NCBI GenBank assembly: GCA_013297675.1
Contig: JAAFHZ010000025.1
Span: 1-42,542, forward strand
Origin: Synechococcales cyanobacterium bin59.metabat.ball.084
GTDB taxonomy: Bacteria > Cyanobacteriota > Cyanobacteriia > Cyanobacteriales > Chamaesiphonaceae
Length of the DNA: 42,542 bases
Direction of reading: 5' to 3'
Part shown: positions 17,156-25,209 of the stretch, in pieces
How positions within the stretch are numbered: the stretch's first letter is position 1
Layout: each line of letters starts with the position of its first letter
Notes under the pieces: model-generated
Seen by the model: only the letters and a program-made list of their open reading frames with translations
What the model was told of the DNA's origin: nothing
Databases searched by the model: none
Translations under genes and position numbers: made by a program

Positions 17156-19288
17156 ATGCTGGACGATCTGCAAGTACTAGAATGTTCACTCCGAGACCAG
17201 CTTCATGCCCATCTGGGTAGGGTCTTGCCCTTCCAGGTGCAGTGCATATTTAAAGATGGAGTGTTGTGGGTGTTGGCTCAACACGCCCAAGAAGTTGTGA
17301 TCGATACCCAAGAAACTTTTCGGGTATTAGAAAAAACCTTGCAGGCCGAGCAGCCCGATCGACAGCTACCAGTCAAACTCTACTTGCGCAAAGCCGGAGA
17401 TAAAAAGCCTTACAGCACCGAGAATTTCACCATCTATCCTTCTATTAAAGATGCTTTGCCCGGTGAGGCGGCACCTTCGATCGATATTACAGAATTGCAT
17501 GGTCAGGAGGAATCCGCTCCAGAGGCTATCCAACCAGAGACTATTCAAACTGTCGATAAACCTGATTTAGTTACTGAAATCAATGCTCCAGCAGCATCTT
17601 TGATGATCGATCCAGATTCTTCGATCCACACTGATTTTATCACTCCTCCCACTGCGACCTCCTTCGCCAAAGAAGCTGAAACCGGATCTATATCTAATAT
17701 TCAAACCGACTTAAAAGATTCAGCCAAAGAATCTGTTGATGCCGAAGAATTTGTAGACCCAGAAGTAAATCGCGCCAAAGAAATTTTAGATCGCTTAGCT
17801 TTAGGCACTATGCCCACTGCTACTGCCGATCCCAACTATTTTGTAGAATCTGATGCCGACAGCTCTTTTTTGCAGCAGCACAGAGCTGAAACTAATCTAG
17901 ATCCCAGTACCGGCGATGCCCCTTCGGATAGTTTTAATGATGCCGCCGCTTTTGCTAGCGATATCGAAAATTCTTTTGCCTATAGCAAAGTAGAGCCGCC
18001 AAAGTCTCATCTCAAAGGGCTATTAATTGCCAGTGGCATTGGAGTTGGTTTGTTGGGAGCCGGAGGCTATGGTTTAAGTCGCCCCTGTGTGATGGGTGCC
18101 TGCCCTCAGTTACAACAATCACAGGCATTAGCCGAAAAATCTTTGAATGTGTTGAATGGTGAAGCAACTGGCAAACAAATTTTAGAGGCTCAAGAGAGTC
18201 TGCGCCAAAGTTTAAGCCAGTTTAAATCTGTACCTTTCTGGTCAACTTCTCATGGCAAAGCCCAAGCTGATTTAAAACAATATGAACAGCAGGCGGCAAT
18301 GTTAGATATCACTGTAGACGGCATGAAAAAAGCCGATCGAGCATCCCGGAAAACTTTTAAGCAGCCAGTTTCGCAAGAAACCTGGAAAGAGAGTAAAAAG
18401 CTGTGGGAAGGAGCAATTAGTGACTTGAGCAAAGTTGCCCCTGGTAGCCGCGCCTATCCTTTAGCTCAACAAAAGTTAGTAGAATATCAAAAAAAATTAG
18501 AAAAAATTAATCAAAATATTACCAGCGAGGTTAGCTCTGACAAAGTTTTAGCTAATGTGAAATCTTTAGGGACTGCTCTGACTGCCAAACAGGCTGAAAA
18601 TAAAACCTTAGAAGATTGGCAAGCTAGTCAAAAAAGCTGGACAGCATTTAATGAGCAAATTGCCGAAATCCCCCCAGATGTGACTGCTTATCCAGAAGCT
18701 CAAAAGCTGTTAAAAGATTATCAGCCCCAAATCGCCGGGGTCAATGAGAAGCTCAACAAAGAAAAAAAGAATACCGAGATTTATGAAAAGGCTCAAGCTG
18801 ATGCAGCAGAGGCAAAAAAGATAGCAGCACAAAAGCCTGAGGAATCTTTAGCTAGTTGGAATCGGGCAATTTCTAACCTGCAAAATATTCCCCGAGACAG
18901 CATTTATTTACCCAAGGCTGAGGCATTGATTGCGGAATACACCAAATCAATGAAAAAAACCGAAGTGACAGTAGTGGGAGAAAAGAAAGCACTCCAAGCG
19001 GCTGAAGCACTGAAAAAAGTTTGTGAAGGCCAACTGAAAGTTTGTAGCTATAAAGTAACAAACGATAAAATTTCGGTTACATTGTTGCCAGAATATGCCA
19101 AGACGGTACGGCAACGAGCTACTGATGCCAATAAAGAAGCCGATCGCAATGCTCAAATGGGTCTTCGTAAACACGTTGACAGTTTAGGAGATGCGCTAGA
19201 ATCGGTCAGCAATACTTCAGAGATACCACTACAGCTATTTTCAGATAGTGGTAAGCTGTTGCAACTTTATTCGCCTCCCAAAACTTGA
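17156..19288 (+). CDS. Large membrane-anchored protein with tandem helical repeats, function unknown
   Basis: 710 residues from the ATG at 17156 (a TTG two codons earlier is also open). A small N-terminal domain (residues ~1-95) is followed by an acidic, Ser/Thr/Pro-rich linker (~100-280) and one membrane helix (~287-307, LLIASGIGVGLLGAGGYGL). Then come at least three imperfect ~90-residue repeats in the C-terminal part (~325-600). They carry a pattern like ...W..SKKLWEGAISDLSKV...AYP.AQ.KL..YQ (around 409-450), W.ASQKSWTAFNEQIAEIPP (around 488-508) and SWNRAISNLQNIPRDS (around 567-583). They look like long helical hairpins. The last ~100 residues form a further domain. One helix with an acidic N-terminus suggests the repeats face the periplasm or lumen. 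Its 3' end overlaps the opposite-strand ABC gene by 22 bases. Confidence 0.82.
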   Translation: MLDDLQVLECSLRDQLHAHLGRVLPFQVQCIFKDGVLWVLAQHAQEVVIDTQETFRVLEKTLQAEQPDRQLPVKLYLRKAGDKKPYSTENFTIYPSIKDALPGEAAPSIDITELHGQEESAPEAIQPETIQTVDKPDLVTEINAPAASLMIDPDSSIHTDFITPPTATSFAKEAETGSISNIQTDLKDSAKESVDAEEFVDPEVNRAKEILDRLALGTMPTATADPNYFVESDADSSFLQQHRAETNLDPSTGDAPSDSFNDAAAFASDIENSFAYSKVEPPKSHLKGLLIASGIGVGLLGAGGYGLSRPCVMGACPQLQQSQALAEKSLNVLNGEATGKQILEAQESLRQSLSQFKSVPFWSTSHGKAQADLKQYEQQAAMLDITVDGMKKADRASRKTFKQPVSQETWKESKKLWEGAISDLSKVAPGSRAYPLAQQKLVEYQKKLEKINQNITSEVSSDKVLANVKSLGTALTAKQAENKTLEDWQASQKSWTAFNEQIAEIPPDVTAYPEAQKLLKDYQPQIAGVNEKLNKEKKNTEIYEKAQADAAEAKKIAAQKPEESLASWNRAISNLQNIPRDSIYLPKAEALIAEYTKSMKKTEVTVVGEKKALQAAEALKKVCEGQLKVCSYKVTNDKISVTLLPEYAKTVRQRATDANKEADRNAQMGLRKHVDSLGDALESVSNTSEIPLQLFSDSGKLLQLYSPPKT

Positions 19289-20217
19289 TCGGGGTTGGTC
19301 ATAGCCAAAAACACATCTTCGAGGTTGGCGCGTCGCCGTCGTACTTCGTGGACTGCGATATTTTGAGCGACCAGTGCAGAAACTAGCTCTGAACCGATAT
19401 CTTGAGCAGCGACAGCTTCGACAGATAATAGTGATCTGCCCGGAGTTGTTGCCGGTAATATTTGTACTGAGTTAACCAGTGGTAGGCTCTGTAATATTTT
19501 TTGAATCTTGGTGGCTTCGCCGCTGCATTCCAGTTCGTAGCTGCTGCTGGTATCTAAAACCTGGGTGAGATGGGCAGGGCTATCGATCGCCAGTACTTTA
19601 CCCTGATGAACAATGGTAACTCGCTGGCAGGTCATTTGCACTTCGGCCAAGATATGACTAGAGAGCAAAATGGTATGGTCTTGAGCCAATTCTTGAATGA
19701 GGCTACGAATGCTAATGATTTGGTTGGGATCTAAGCCTCTGGTGGGTTCATCTAAAATAATTACGGGGGGGTTATGAACGATCGCCTGGGCAATACCCAG
19801 CCGTTGGCGATAGCCTTGGGATAGTTTGAAGATCGGGCTATTTTGGTATTCTTTCAGTCCACAGCGATCAATCGCTCTTTGGGCGTATTGTTTACGATGT
19901 CGTCCGGGAACTTGACCAAGGGCAGCGGTGAATTCTAAGAAATCTTGCACCTGCATTTCTTTATATAAGGGGACGGTTTCGGGTAAGTAACCAACTTGTT
20001 TGCGGGCGGCCAAGGTCTGAATATCGTGGCCTGCAATGGTGGCGCTGCCGCTGCTAGGACGCAAGGCTCCGGCTAAGATCCGCATAATGGTAGTCTTACC
20101 GGCACCGTTGACTCCTAGTAGCCCCATGACTTCGCCAGACTGGACGCTAAAGCTGATATCTTCGATCGCTGGTTTACTGCCGTATTTTTTGCCGAGCTGG
20201 CTTACTTCGATCGTCAT
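19267..20217 (-). CDS. ABC transporter ATP-binding protein (GldA-like / ABC-2 type)
   Basis: 316 residues from the ATG at 20217; the frame is open to 20307 but the normal N-terminus begins at MTIEVSQLGKKYG. Walker A is GVNGAGKTT (~35-43), the signature is LSQGYRQRLGIAQ (~132-144), Walker B is VIILDEPTRGLDP (~152-164), and the switch His is in LLSSHI. The C-terminal ~90 residues (YELECSGEATKI... and RRRRANLEDVFLAMTNPD) are typical of exporter ATPases of the ABC-2 type, as in gliding-motility and drug export systems. No permease gene is adjacent, so the substrate is unknown and the partner must be elsewhere. Confidence 0.88.
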   Translation of the reverse strand: MTIEVSQLGKKYGSKPAIEDISFSVQSGEVMGLLGVNGAGKTTIMRILAGALRPSSGSATIAGHDIQTLAARKQVGYLPETVPLYKEMQVQDFLEFTAALGQVPGRHRKQYAQRAIDRCGLKEYQNSPIFKLSQGYRQRLGIAQAIVHNPPVIILDEPTRGLDPNQIISIRSLIQELAQDHTILLSSHILAEVQMTCQRVTIVHQGKVLAIDSPAHLTQVLDTSSSYELECSGEATKIQKILQSLPLVNSVQILPATTPGRSLLSVEAVAAQDIGSELVSALVAQNIAVHEVRRRRANLEDVFLAMTNPDQVLGGE

Positions 20218-20383
20218 GGTGCAGGCTGAAATATTGGCTATTGACAGCTTACTCGATTTGGTTGGTTCTTGTTCACCACGTCCAAGGGTCAGTTGATTGA
20301 TGGACAAAATGAATTAGCCGTGATAGATTAAAGCTAAAGAACAACATTTTTGTTGTTATGCCTAAACCTAATGGAGCTAGTGT

Positions 20384-20785
20384 ATGCCGCCATTCGACAA
20401 AAATGGCAATTTGCCGAGGGGGATTTATGAAGTGATTTGGTCGGAGCTTGAAGATCGCTTTGCTTTCAATGATCATCGTCGGCAATTGCTCCTCGGTCTG
20501 ATGCAGGCTTTGCTGCTGTTGGCTAAAGTTGGTTGTCGGCGGGTTTATATCGGAGGCAGTTTTATTAGTAATAAGGAGTACCCTAATGATTTCGATGGTT
20601 GTTTTGATGACTTTTGCATTGATTATGGTGCGATCGATGAAATATTCGATGACTACAATGCTCAGCAATCCAAATTTGGGGGAGTATTAATTAATGATGG
20701 AGCTTTTCACGGCTTCTTTCAAACAGATAGGAATAGTAATCCGAGAGGAATAGTTGCTATCGATCCAAGTGAGCTAATTAAATGA
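20384..20785 (+). CDS. DUF6932-type protein, nucleotidyltransferase-like (possible toxin-antitoxin partner)
   Basis: 133 residues. The region CRRVYIGGSFISNKEYPNDFDGCFD (~51-75) has the G-S-F...D-F-D-G pattern of the minimal nucleotidyltransferase fold; the acidic residues at the end would bind metal. The N-terminus GNLPRGIYEVIW and the C-terminus FFQTDRNSNPRGIVAIDPS match what I remember of DUF6932 proteins, which travel with XRE regulators in bacterial accessory regions. That is the case here, with an XRE gene 66 bases downstream. The ATG at 20384 follows GGAG. MNT-like enzymes of such pairs can act as antitoxins by nucleotidylating the partner; whether that holds here is inference. Confidence 0.68.
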   Translation: MPPFDKNGNLPRGIYEVIWSELEDRFAFNDHRRQLLLGLMQALLLLAKVGCRRVYIGGSFISNKEYPNDFDGCFDDFCIDYGAIDEIFDDYNAQQSKFGGVLINDGAFHGFFQTDRNSNPRGIVAIDPSELIK

Positions 20786-20837
20786 ACACAAAAAAGCTGA
20801 TCTAAATCAACATCAATCAATAAGTTCTATTTTAGAG

Positions 20838-20845
20838 AAGGAGGT
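20838..20845 (+). promoter_or_regulatory. Strong ribosome binding site for the XRE-fusion gene
   Basis: AAGGAGGT is a near-perfect Shine-Dalgarno sequence six bases before the ATG at 20852. It is much stronger than those of neighbours. It supports translation from 20852 rather than from the later in-frame ATG at 21251. Confidence 0.7.
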
Positions 20846-20851
20846 CAATAT

Positions 20852-21676
20852 ATGAAGACTTTATACTTAACACCTGGATTAATTCCAATCTTATCAATGT
20901 GTCCAGTTATTATCCCTGACACTCATAACAAGAAAAATAAAGAAGTGGATAACAATAACAAGTCAATGAATCGTGTTCTGGTATACATCGATAATAGTAG
21001 ATCATCATTGACTTCTAAGTTTAATGGTGACATCAAACCTCTTATGGGGATTGTCTCTGGCTTTTTTACGTGGGGCGATTCTTATGATCGTCAAACCAGA
21101 TGTGAAACAATTAGAGCTAGAGATGTGTGCGGCTCTACTATGGGAGCTTTTAGAACTGGTTCTAAAAGTGGATTTCCCGTAGTATGTGCATCTGATATCT
21201 CTGCATTCAATCAACAGTCTAGTACTAAACAACTTGATATAGGTTTTAATATGATTCAGAATGAACATCAGTACAAGATCTCTCAAGGAAAAATCAGAGA
21301 GATTGAGCAATCCTTAGATCATCTATATAAAGAAAAGGAATCTCTACATCCTCGACAATTTAAAATGCGTGAAAACGGATTGCAAGGAACATTAACAGAG
21401 ATTCAGGAAGAAATTAAAAAATATGATGCATTAAAAGAGAAGCCGATGGCTATTGAAATAAAATCCTTTGCTGAAATTCCAATCGCTTTGATTAAAGCAC
21501 GCATTGCATCAGGAATGACTCAAAAAGATTTGGCAGAAAAACTAGGAATGAAAGAGCAACAGATTCAGCGATATGAAGCTAATCAATATGGCTCAGCAGG
21601 TTTTTATAGATTAGCCGAAGTAGCTGAGGCACTAGAAGTCACGCTGAGTGATAGTCTCCTAACTTTGCGCAGCTAA
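20852..21676 (+). CDS. XRE-family DNA-binding protein with an unusual N-terminal extension
   Basis: 274 residues. The C-terminal part (from residue ~134, MIQNEHQYKISQGKI...) is a known arrangement: a helical coiled region (~140-195) followed by an XRE helix-turn-helix (~207-262, with MTQKDLAEKLGMKEQQIQRY). Relatives normally start at the residue-134 methionine (21251). Here a strong ribosome binding site directs translation 399 bases earlier, adding ~133 residues that I do not recognise: a hydrophobic start, an Asn/Lys-rich linker, then stretches such as VLVYIDNSRSS and GFFTWGDSYDR. The extension's base usage is AT-rich. It may be a real fusion, a remnant of a separate gene in the same frame, or a translated leader. 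Together with the gene before it this looks like a toxin-antitoxin or defence-type pair. Confidence 0.65.
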   Translation: MKTLYLTPGLIPILSMCPVIIPDTHNKKNKEVDNNNKSMNRVLVYIDNSRSSLTSKFNGDIKPLMGIVSGFFTWGDSYDRQTRCETIRARDVCGSTMGAFRTGSKSGFPVVCASDISAFNQQSSTKQLDIGFNMIQNEHQYKISQGKIREIEQSLDHLYKEKESLHPRQFKMRENGLQGTLTEIQEEIKKYDALKEKPMAIEIKSFAEIPIALIKARIASGMTQKDLAEKLGMKEQQIQRYEANQYGSAGFYRLAEVAEALEVTLSDSLLTLRS

Positions 21677-21758
21677 GATCGATAACTTACGATAAATAAT
21701 TGATAATCACAAAATTGTAGAATCCCAATACAGTTCAAGATATCAAGAAATTTGTCAA

Positions 21759-21862
21759 ATGGGGTGGGTGGAGCGGAGTCGATAGCGTAGCGTCGCTGTT
21801 AGGCGATACACCACCCCCCATGAATTCAGTGATTTCTATAGGTGTCCCATTCGACTCCGCTC
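21759..21862. repeat. Inverted-repeat element, possible small mobile sequence
   Basis: GAGCGGAGTCGA (21771-21782) and TCGACTCCGCTC (21851-21862) form a 12-bp perfect inverted repeat. Within them ATGGGGTGGGTG (21759-21770) pairs imperfectly with CACCCCCCAT (21812-21821), flanking GC-rich GTAGCGTCGC. The same type of 'GAGCGGAGTCGA' repeat is common in cyanobacterial intergenic regions. The 257-base gap between the XRE gene and the HupE-like gene holds no ORF worth naming. Confidence 0.5.
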
Positions 21863-21933
21863 AGGGAACACCCTTTATTAATTTCTTTGATTTTCATTGT
21901 TTAAGTGAACTATATTGGGCTGAGTAGTAAGAC

Positions 21934-23055
21934 TTAGCCAATAAAAGCCCTTTCCCAAAACCAGATTAAGCTCATGACAATCACTCCAGCCGAAATCAGT
22001 TGGCGAATTTTTAGATCCCACTTAGATTTGCGCAGAAACCAGAGGGCGGCATAGACCCCGAGGATGATCGCAAACTGTCCTATCTCAATCCCCACACTAA
22101 AGCTAGCTAGAGAAGTCAGCAAATTAGTGCGGGGCAGCTCCAATTCCTGTAAAGCCGAAGAAAAGCCTAGGCCGTGGATTAGTCCAAAACCAAAGGCTAG
22201 CTGCCAGCGGGCTTTTGCTTCCTTGCGCCAAATATTCTCGGCGGCAATATAGGCGATCGACAAAGCAATGATAATTTCTACCCAGCGGCTAGGGAAAGAC
22301 ACTATATTTAAGGCTGCCAATGTAAGCGTAAAAGTATGAGAAAGACTAAAAGCCGTGACTACTTTGAGTATATACCGCAGCTCTCCACCCAACATCAGCA
22401 AACTGATTAAAAACAAAATATGATCGTAGCCTGTCCAGATATGCTCAATGCCCAAACCAATAAAGCTAATAATTTTTTGACCCAACGGGGCATCAATTAA
22501 AGCAACATTGTTGTTACTAGGAGTCAGGACTAAATTATCTAATTGATTGCCTCGGCTCACCTGTACCAAGCAGCGGGCAGTATTTACACCCGGTACAAAC
22601 AAGTCATAGTTCATCTGCAATTGGTTTATCGGCTGTGGCCAATGGTAAGTTAACAGCAGGCTGCTATGAGTTCCAGGCGTAACGTTTAAATTACTGGGTA
22701 AATCAGTGGCTGTGCCAATTTTCACCTGAGATTCATCAGGTTTTTCGCCAGCCACCTTCAGGCGGATTTTTTCAGCTAGAAATTTTTGCAGTTCGGGCTG
22801 ATGCTTAGTAATTTCAGCTTCTGATAGCTGCTTACTGCGATCGTCATCAAATTGCTCTAATAAGCCAGTCGGGATAGTGAGATTAATTGCTACATCTTGG
22901 GCTTTAACTTGAATATCGGCCACCGCCAAATCTGCCCAATGCGCCTGACTGGGCAAGCCTAAGGATAAAACCATCAAAAAGCCTATCCCCCAGGATGTGA
23001 TGATTTTCCAGAATTTAGAAGTTTGAGGATAAATAGATAATAAATTTCTCAACAT
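21934..23055 (-). CDS. HupE/UreJ family membrane protein
   Basis: 373 residues from the ATG at 23055, which follows AGGGA; the frame extends to a TTG at 23091, less likely. An N-terminal signal peptide ends near SQAHWA, followed by a periplasmic domain of ~165 residues (DLAVADIQVKAQDVAINLTI...). The C-terminal half has six or seven membrane helices, starting with GLGIEHIWTGYDHILFLISL, the His-containing signature of the HupE/UreJ group. SLSHTFTLTLA and FGLIHGLGFSSAL carry further histidines. HupE and UreJ are thought to bring nickel or cobalt into the cell; the two-part form is a recognised subfamily. No hydrogenase or urease gene is adjacent, so the metal role is inference. Confidence 0.83.
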   Translation of the reverse strand: MLRNLLSIYPQTSKFWKIITSWGIGFLMVLSLGLPSQAHWADLAVADIQVKAQDVAINLTIPTGLLEQFDDDRSKQLSEAEITKHQPELQKFLAEKIRLKVAGEKPDESQVKIGTATDLPSNLNVTPGTHSSLLLTYHWPQPINQLQMNYDLFVPGVNTARCLVQVSRGNQLDNLVLTPSNNNVALIDAPLGQKIISFIGLGIEHIWTGYDHILFLISLLMLGGELRYILKVVTAFSLSHTFTLTLAALNIVSFPSRWVEIIIALSIAYIAAENIWRKEAKARWQLAFGFGLIHGLGFSSALQELELPRTNLLTSLASFSVGIEIGQFAIILGVYAALWFLRKSKWDLKIRQLISAGVIVMSLIWFWERAFIG

Positions 23056-23087
23056 AAGATTCCCTGTAGACTGACTCATAGCTTTAA

Positions 23088-23115
23088 ACAAAGCTCTCTA
23101 ACTAGAGAGCTTTGT
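23088..23115 (-). terminator. Hairpin terminator between the Gly/Ser/Phe-rich gene and the HupE-like gene
   Basis: ACAAAGCTCTCT (23088-23099) and AGAGAGCTTTGT (23104-23115) form a perfect 12-bp stem with a 4-nt loop. On the minus strand it is followed by TTTAAAGC. It lies 17 bases beyond the upstream gene's stop. Confidence 0.65.
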
Positions 23116-23132
23116 ATCATTCTGTTGAAAAG

Positions 23133-23678
23133 CTAAACTAGCTTGACATCTGGCTTGCCCGGTAAGTTACCACTGCTGCCGAGTAAGTTGCTAAATGAAG
23201 TTGTAAATATACTATTAACAGACACAATTCCTGAATTAGAAAGAGCACCAAGGTTAACGGTATAGTTAGAAGAACTATTGCCAGAGCCAAAAGAACCCAG
23301 TGAGAAGCTATTTATTCCACCGCCAAAGCTATTACTGAAACTACTGCCAAAGACAGAGCCTGAATCAAAATACAGTGGGGTGAAAACGGCTGGAGGGAGC
23401 TGTACTATACTTGGATAGTAAGGTAACTGACCATCGAAAAAGCCTGACCTTAAATCGTTTGTGTAAGGATTATACAAGCTGGCGTAATTTACATCAGCAT
23501 CTGCTGTAGCACGAATATACACACCTTCTCCGGTTAAGATATCTCGACCCCCAAAGACAAAATCATCCCCAGTAGGACCACTGTTTATGGCACCCTCAAG
23601 CCTACCTGGATTTTGACGCTGAAATTCAGTAAACAGCGTTAGTGCGTCAGCAGCAGTGATGTTATTCAAATCGGACAT
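23133..23678 (-). CDS. Gly/Ser/Phe-rich hypothetical protein
   Basis: 181 residues from the ATG at 23678, which follows GGGAG; an upstream ATG at 23714 would add 12 residues with a hydrophobic look. The N-terminal ~75 residues look globular (ADALTLFTEFQRQNPGRLEG, then TGDDFVFGGRDILTGEGVYI). The C-terminal ~100 residues are low complexity and rich in Gly, Ser, Phe and Asn (VFGSSFSNSFGGGINSFSLG and more), without Cys. No signal peptide or domain is seen. Such tails occur in secreted or surface proteins and in substrates of peptide-export systems. Not recognised; a terminator follows. Confidence 0.65.
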   Translation of the reverse strand: MSDLNNITAADALTLFTEFQRQNPGRLEGAINSGPTGDDFVFGGRDILTGEGVYIRATADADVNYASLYNPYTNDLRSGFFDGQLPYYPSIVQLPPAVFTPLYFDSGSVFGSSFSNSFGGGINSFSLGSFGSGNSSSNYTVNLGALSNSGIVSVNSIFTTSFSNLLGSSGNLPGKPDVKLV

Positions 23679-23843
23679 AATAAACTCCCAAAATAGATAG
23701 ACAGCAATATACAATTACCTTCATGAATAAAGGATTTGAAGACTATTACGTCATGAATGTAAAAATGGATCTCTATTCAGATATTATTTTTCTCAGGTAT
23801 ATAATCACTGCCCGTTTGGTCATTTTTGAACTGCCAGCAAATT

Positions 23844-24440
23844 TTAGTGAGCTGCTAATTTTTGCAGCAGTCGATGCCCATCCTGAAAAACTTGCCAACC
23901 ATCGCCAACTAACACCGCTGCAACTTGGTCTAATGCTGCCAATTTTTGTACCGAAGCGATCGCCTGGGATTTATCCACCAACTTAGCATCGGGTAGCATC
24001 ATCAGTGAGCCAGCTTGATGTGCCCGCACCAAGTCACCAGTAATTAAAGTGGTATCCTGAAGCAACAGCGCCAACTCACCAGGGGTTTTAGAGCCATGCA
24101 GCTCGATCGCCTCTAAACCAGGCACGATCGCCTCACCATCACTCAACCAGCGCTGCACAGGAATCGGAAAAGAATCTTTCTCTCCATGAGGTGCAGCAAC
24201 CTGAGCACCAGTTTTGGCGGCAATTTCCTCACTAGCCCGCAAATGGTCGGAGTTAGTAATCAAAATCCATTGAACACCGCCCAAAGATTCTAAATGTAGC
24301 CAGTTGTGTTCCGAGAGCGGCAAAGGGTCAATGAGAATATTGCCCTCGGGGCGAACCCAGGCAATGCTGTGAAAGTCTACGTTGCGATCGGCATCAAACT
24401 CAGACCAGCAGTATAAATCGGGGCGATGTAATGATTTCAT
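23844..24440 (-). CDS. MBL-fold-like protein with degenerate metal site
   Basis: 198 residues with the overall order of a metallo-beta-lactamase fold: NILIDPLPLSEHNWLHLESL, then a strand, then ITNSDHLRASEEIAAKTGAQ, then a late ALLLQDTTLITGDLVRA. Catalytic members use HxHxDH; here the same place reads TNSDH (62-66), with the two histidines replaced by Thr and Ser but Asp65-His66 kept. The second metal-binding region has Asp in ITGDLV. It may therefore bind one metal or none, and could be a non-enzymatic or altered member. Alone between other minus-strand genes, with no context hint. Confidence 0.7.
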   Translation of the reverse strand: MKSLHRPDLYCWSEFDADRNVDFHSIAWVRPEGNILIDPLPLSEHNWLHLESLGGVQWILITNSDHLRASEEIAAKTGAQVAAPHGEKDSFPIPVQRWLSDGEAIVPGLEAIELHGSKTPGELALLLQDTTLITGDLVRAHQAGSLMMLPDAKLVDKSQAIASVQKLAALDQVAAVLVGDGWQVFQDGHRLLQKLAAH

Positions 24441-24487
24441 GGTTTTAGCTAAAATTATATTGTAGTTATTTTATCTAATGCTCAGCT

Positions 24488-25150
24488 CTAATTAGAGCCT
24501 AGTGCTGTACTTGGCTTTGCAGCCACCAAATCCACAGTAGGACGCAGACATAAATAAGCCAACGCTCCCAATAACGGCACAAAGCAGAGGCTCCACAGCC
24601 AACTAGCCCCGCCTCGTCTGGCTAAATCGTCTTTAGCTAATACCGGAAACAGCGCAGAAAGCATCAAAAAATCTAGACTCATCACATGAATGAAGCGCTT
24701 GGTTTGCCACTGCTGTACAAAATCTGCCCATGCCCAGTTGCCTTGGCTGAGTCCATAGAACAATAAAGTTCCGGCACCTGCTGTAAGCAGCAGTGCAAAC
24801 CAGCGAGAACCCACCACTTTTAATAATTTACTCGCAGCCGGATTAGTGTTGGGGTTCGGTTGACGCAGAGCCAGATACGGCAAAATAGCAAACGCTCCCA
24901 CTGCAAAAGAAGCCCCACAAAACCAACCGGGCTTAAATCTCTGTGGTTTACCATCAAAGAGCATCACGGCAGCATAAATTGCAGGCCATACCCCCATCAG
25001 GTTAAACAGAGAAATAATCGCAGGATTAATGCCTGTCCATTTGCCAGTAGAAAGATCGATGATTAACTGCAAAGTGCTGGGGCTATCTGGAGGAGCCAAG
25101 AAAAAAGCGTAGCCAGAAAATGCCGCCCAGACCAACCAAAAGATCGCCAT
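24488..25150 (-). CDS. Integral membrane protein, DUF2834-like
   Basis: 220 residues from the ATG at 25150, preceded by GGGGGA; a GTG eight codons upstream is less likely. About six hydrophobic segments (IFWLVWAAFSGYAFFLA, SLFNLMGVWPAIYAAVMLF, SFAVGAFAILPYLAL and more). A conserved look, LFNLMGVWPAIYA, fits a family of cyanobacterial and plant chloroplast membrane proteins I associate with DUF2834. Function unknown. It lies 60 bases after mfd on the same strand. Confidence 0.72.
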   Translation of the reverse strand: MAIFWLVWAAFSGYAFFLAPPDSPSTLQLIIDLSTGKWTGINPAIISLFNLMGVWPAIYAAVMLFDGKPQRFKPGWFCGASFAVGAFAILPYLALRQPNPNTNPAASKLLKVVGSRWFALLLTAGAGTLLFYGLSQGNWAWADFVQQWQTKRFIHVMSLDFLMLSALFPVLAKDDLARRGGASWLWSLCFVPLLGALAYLCLRPTVDLVAAKPSTALGSN

Positions 25151-25209
25151 TACAATCCCCCAATAAATTCCCACAGTTTAACGCACCCAGAGAATCATGG
25201 GTCAGACTT

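Noticed and set aside
23723-23986. 87-codon plus-strand ORF opposite the MBL-like gene
   Set aside because: It overlaps the 3' end of a much better supported gene and has no ribosome binding site.
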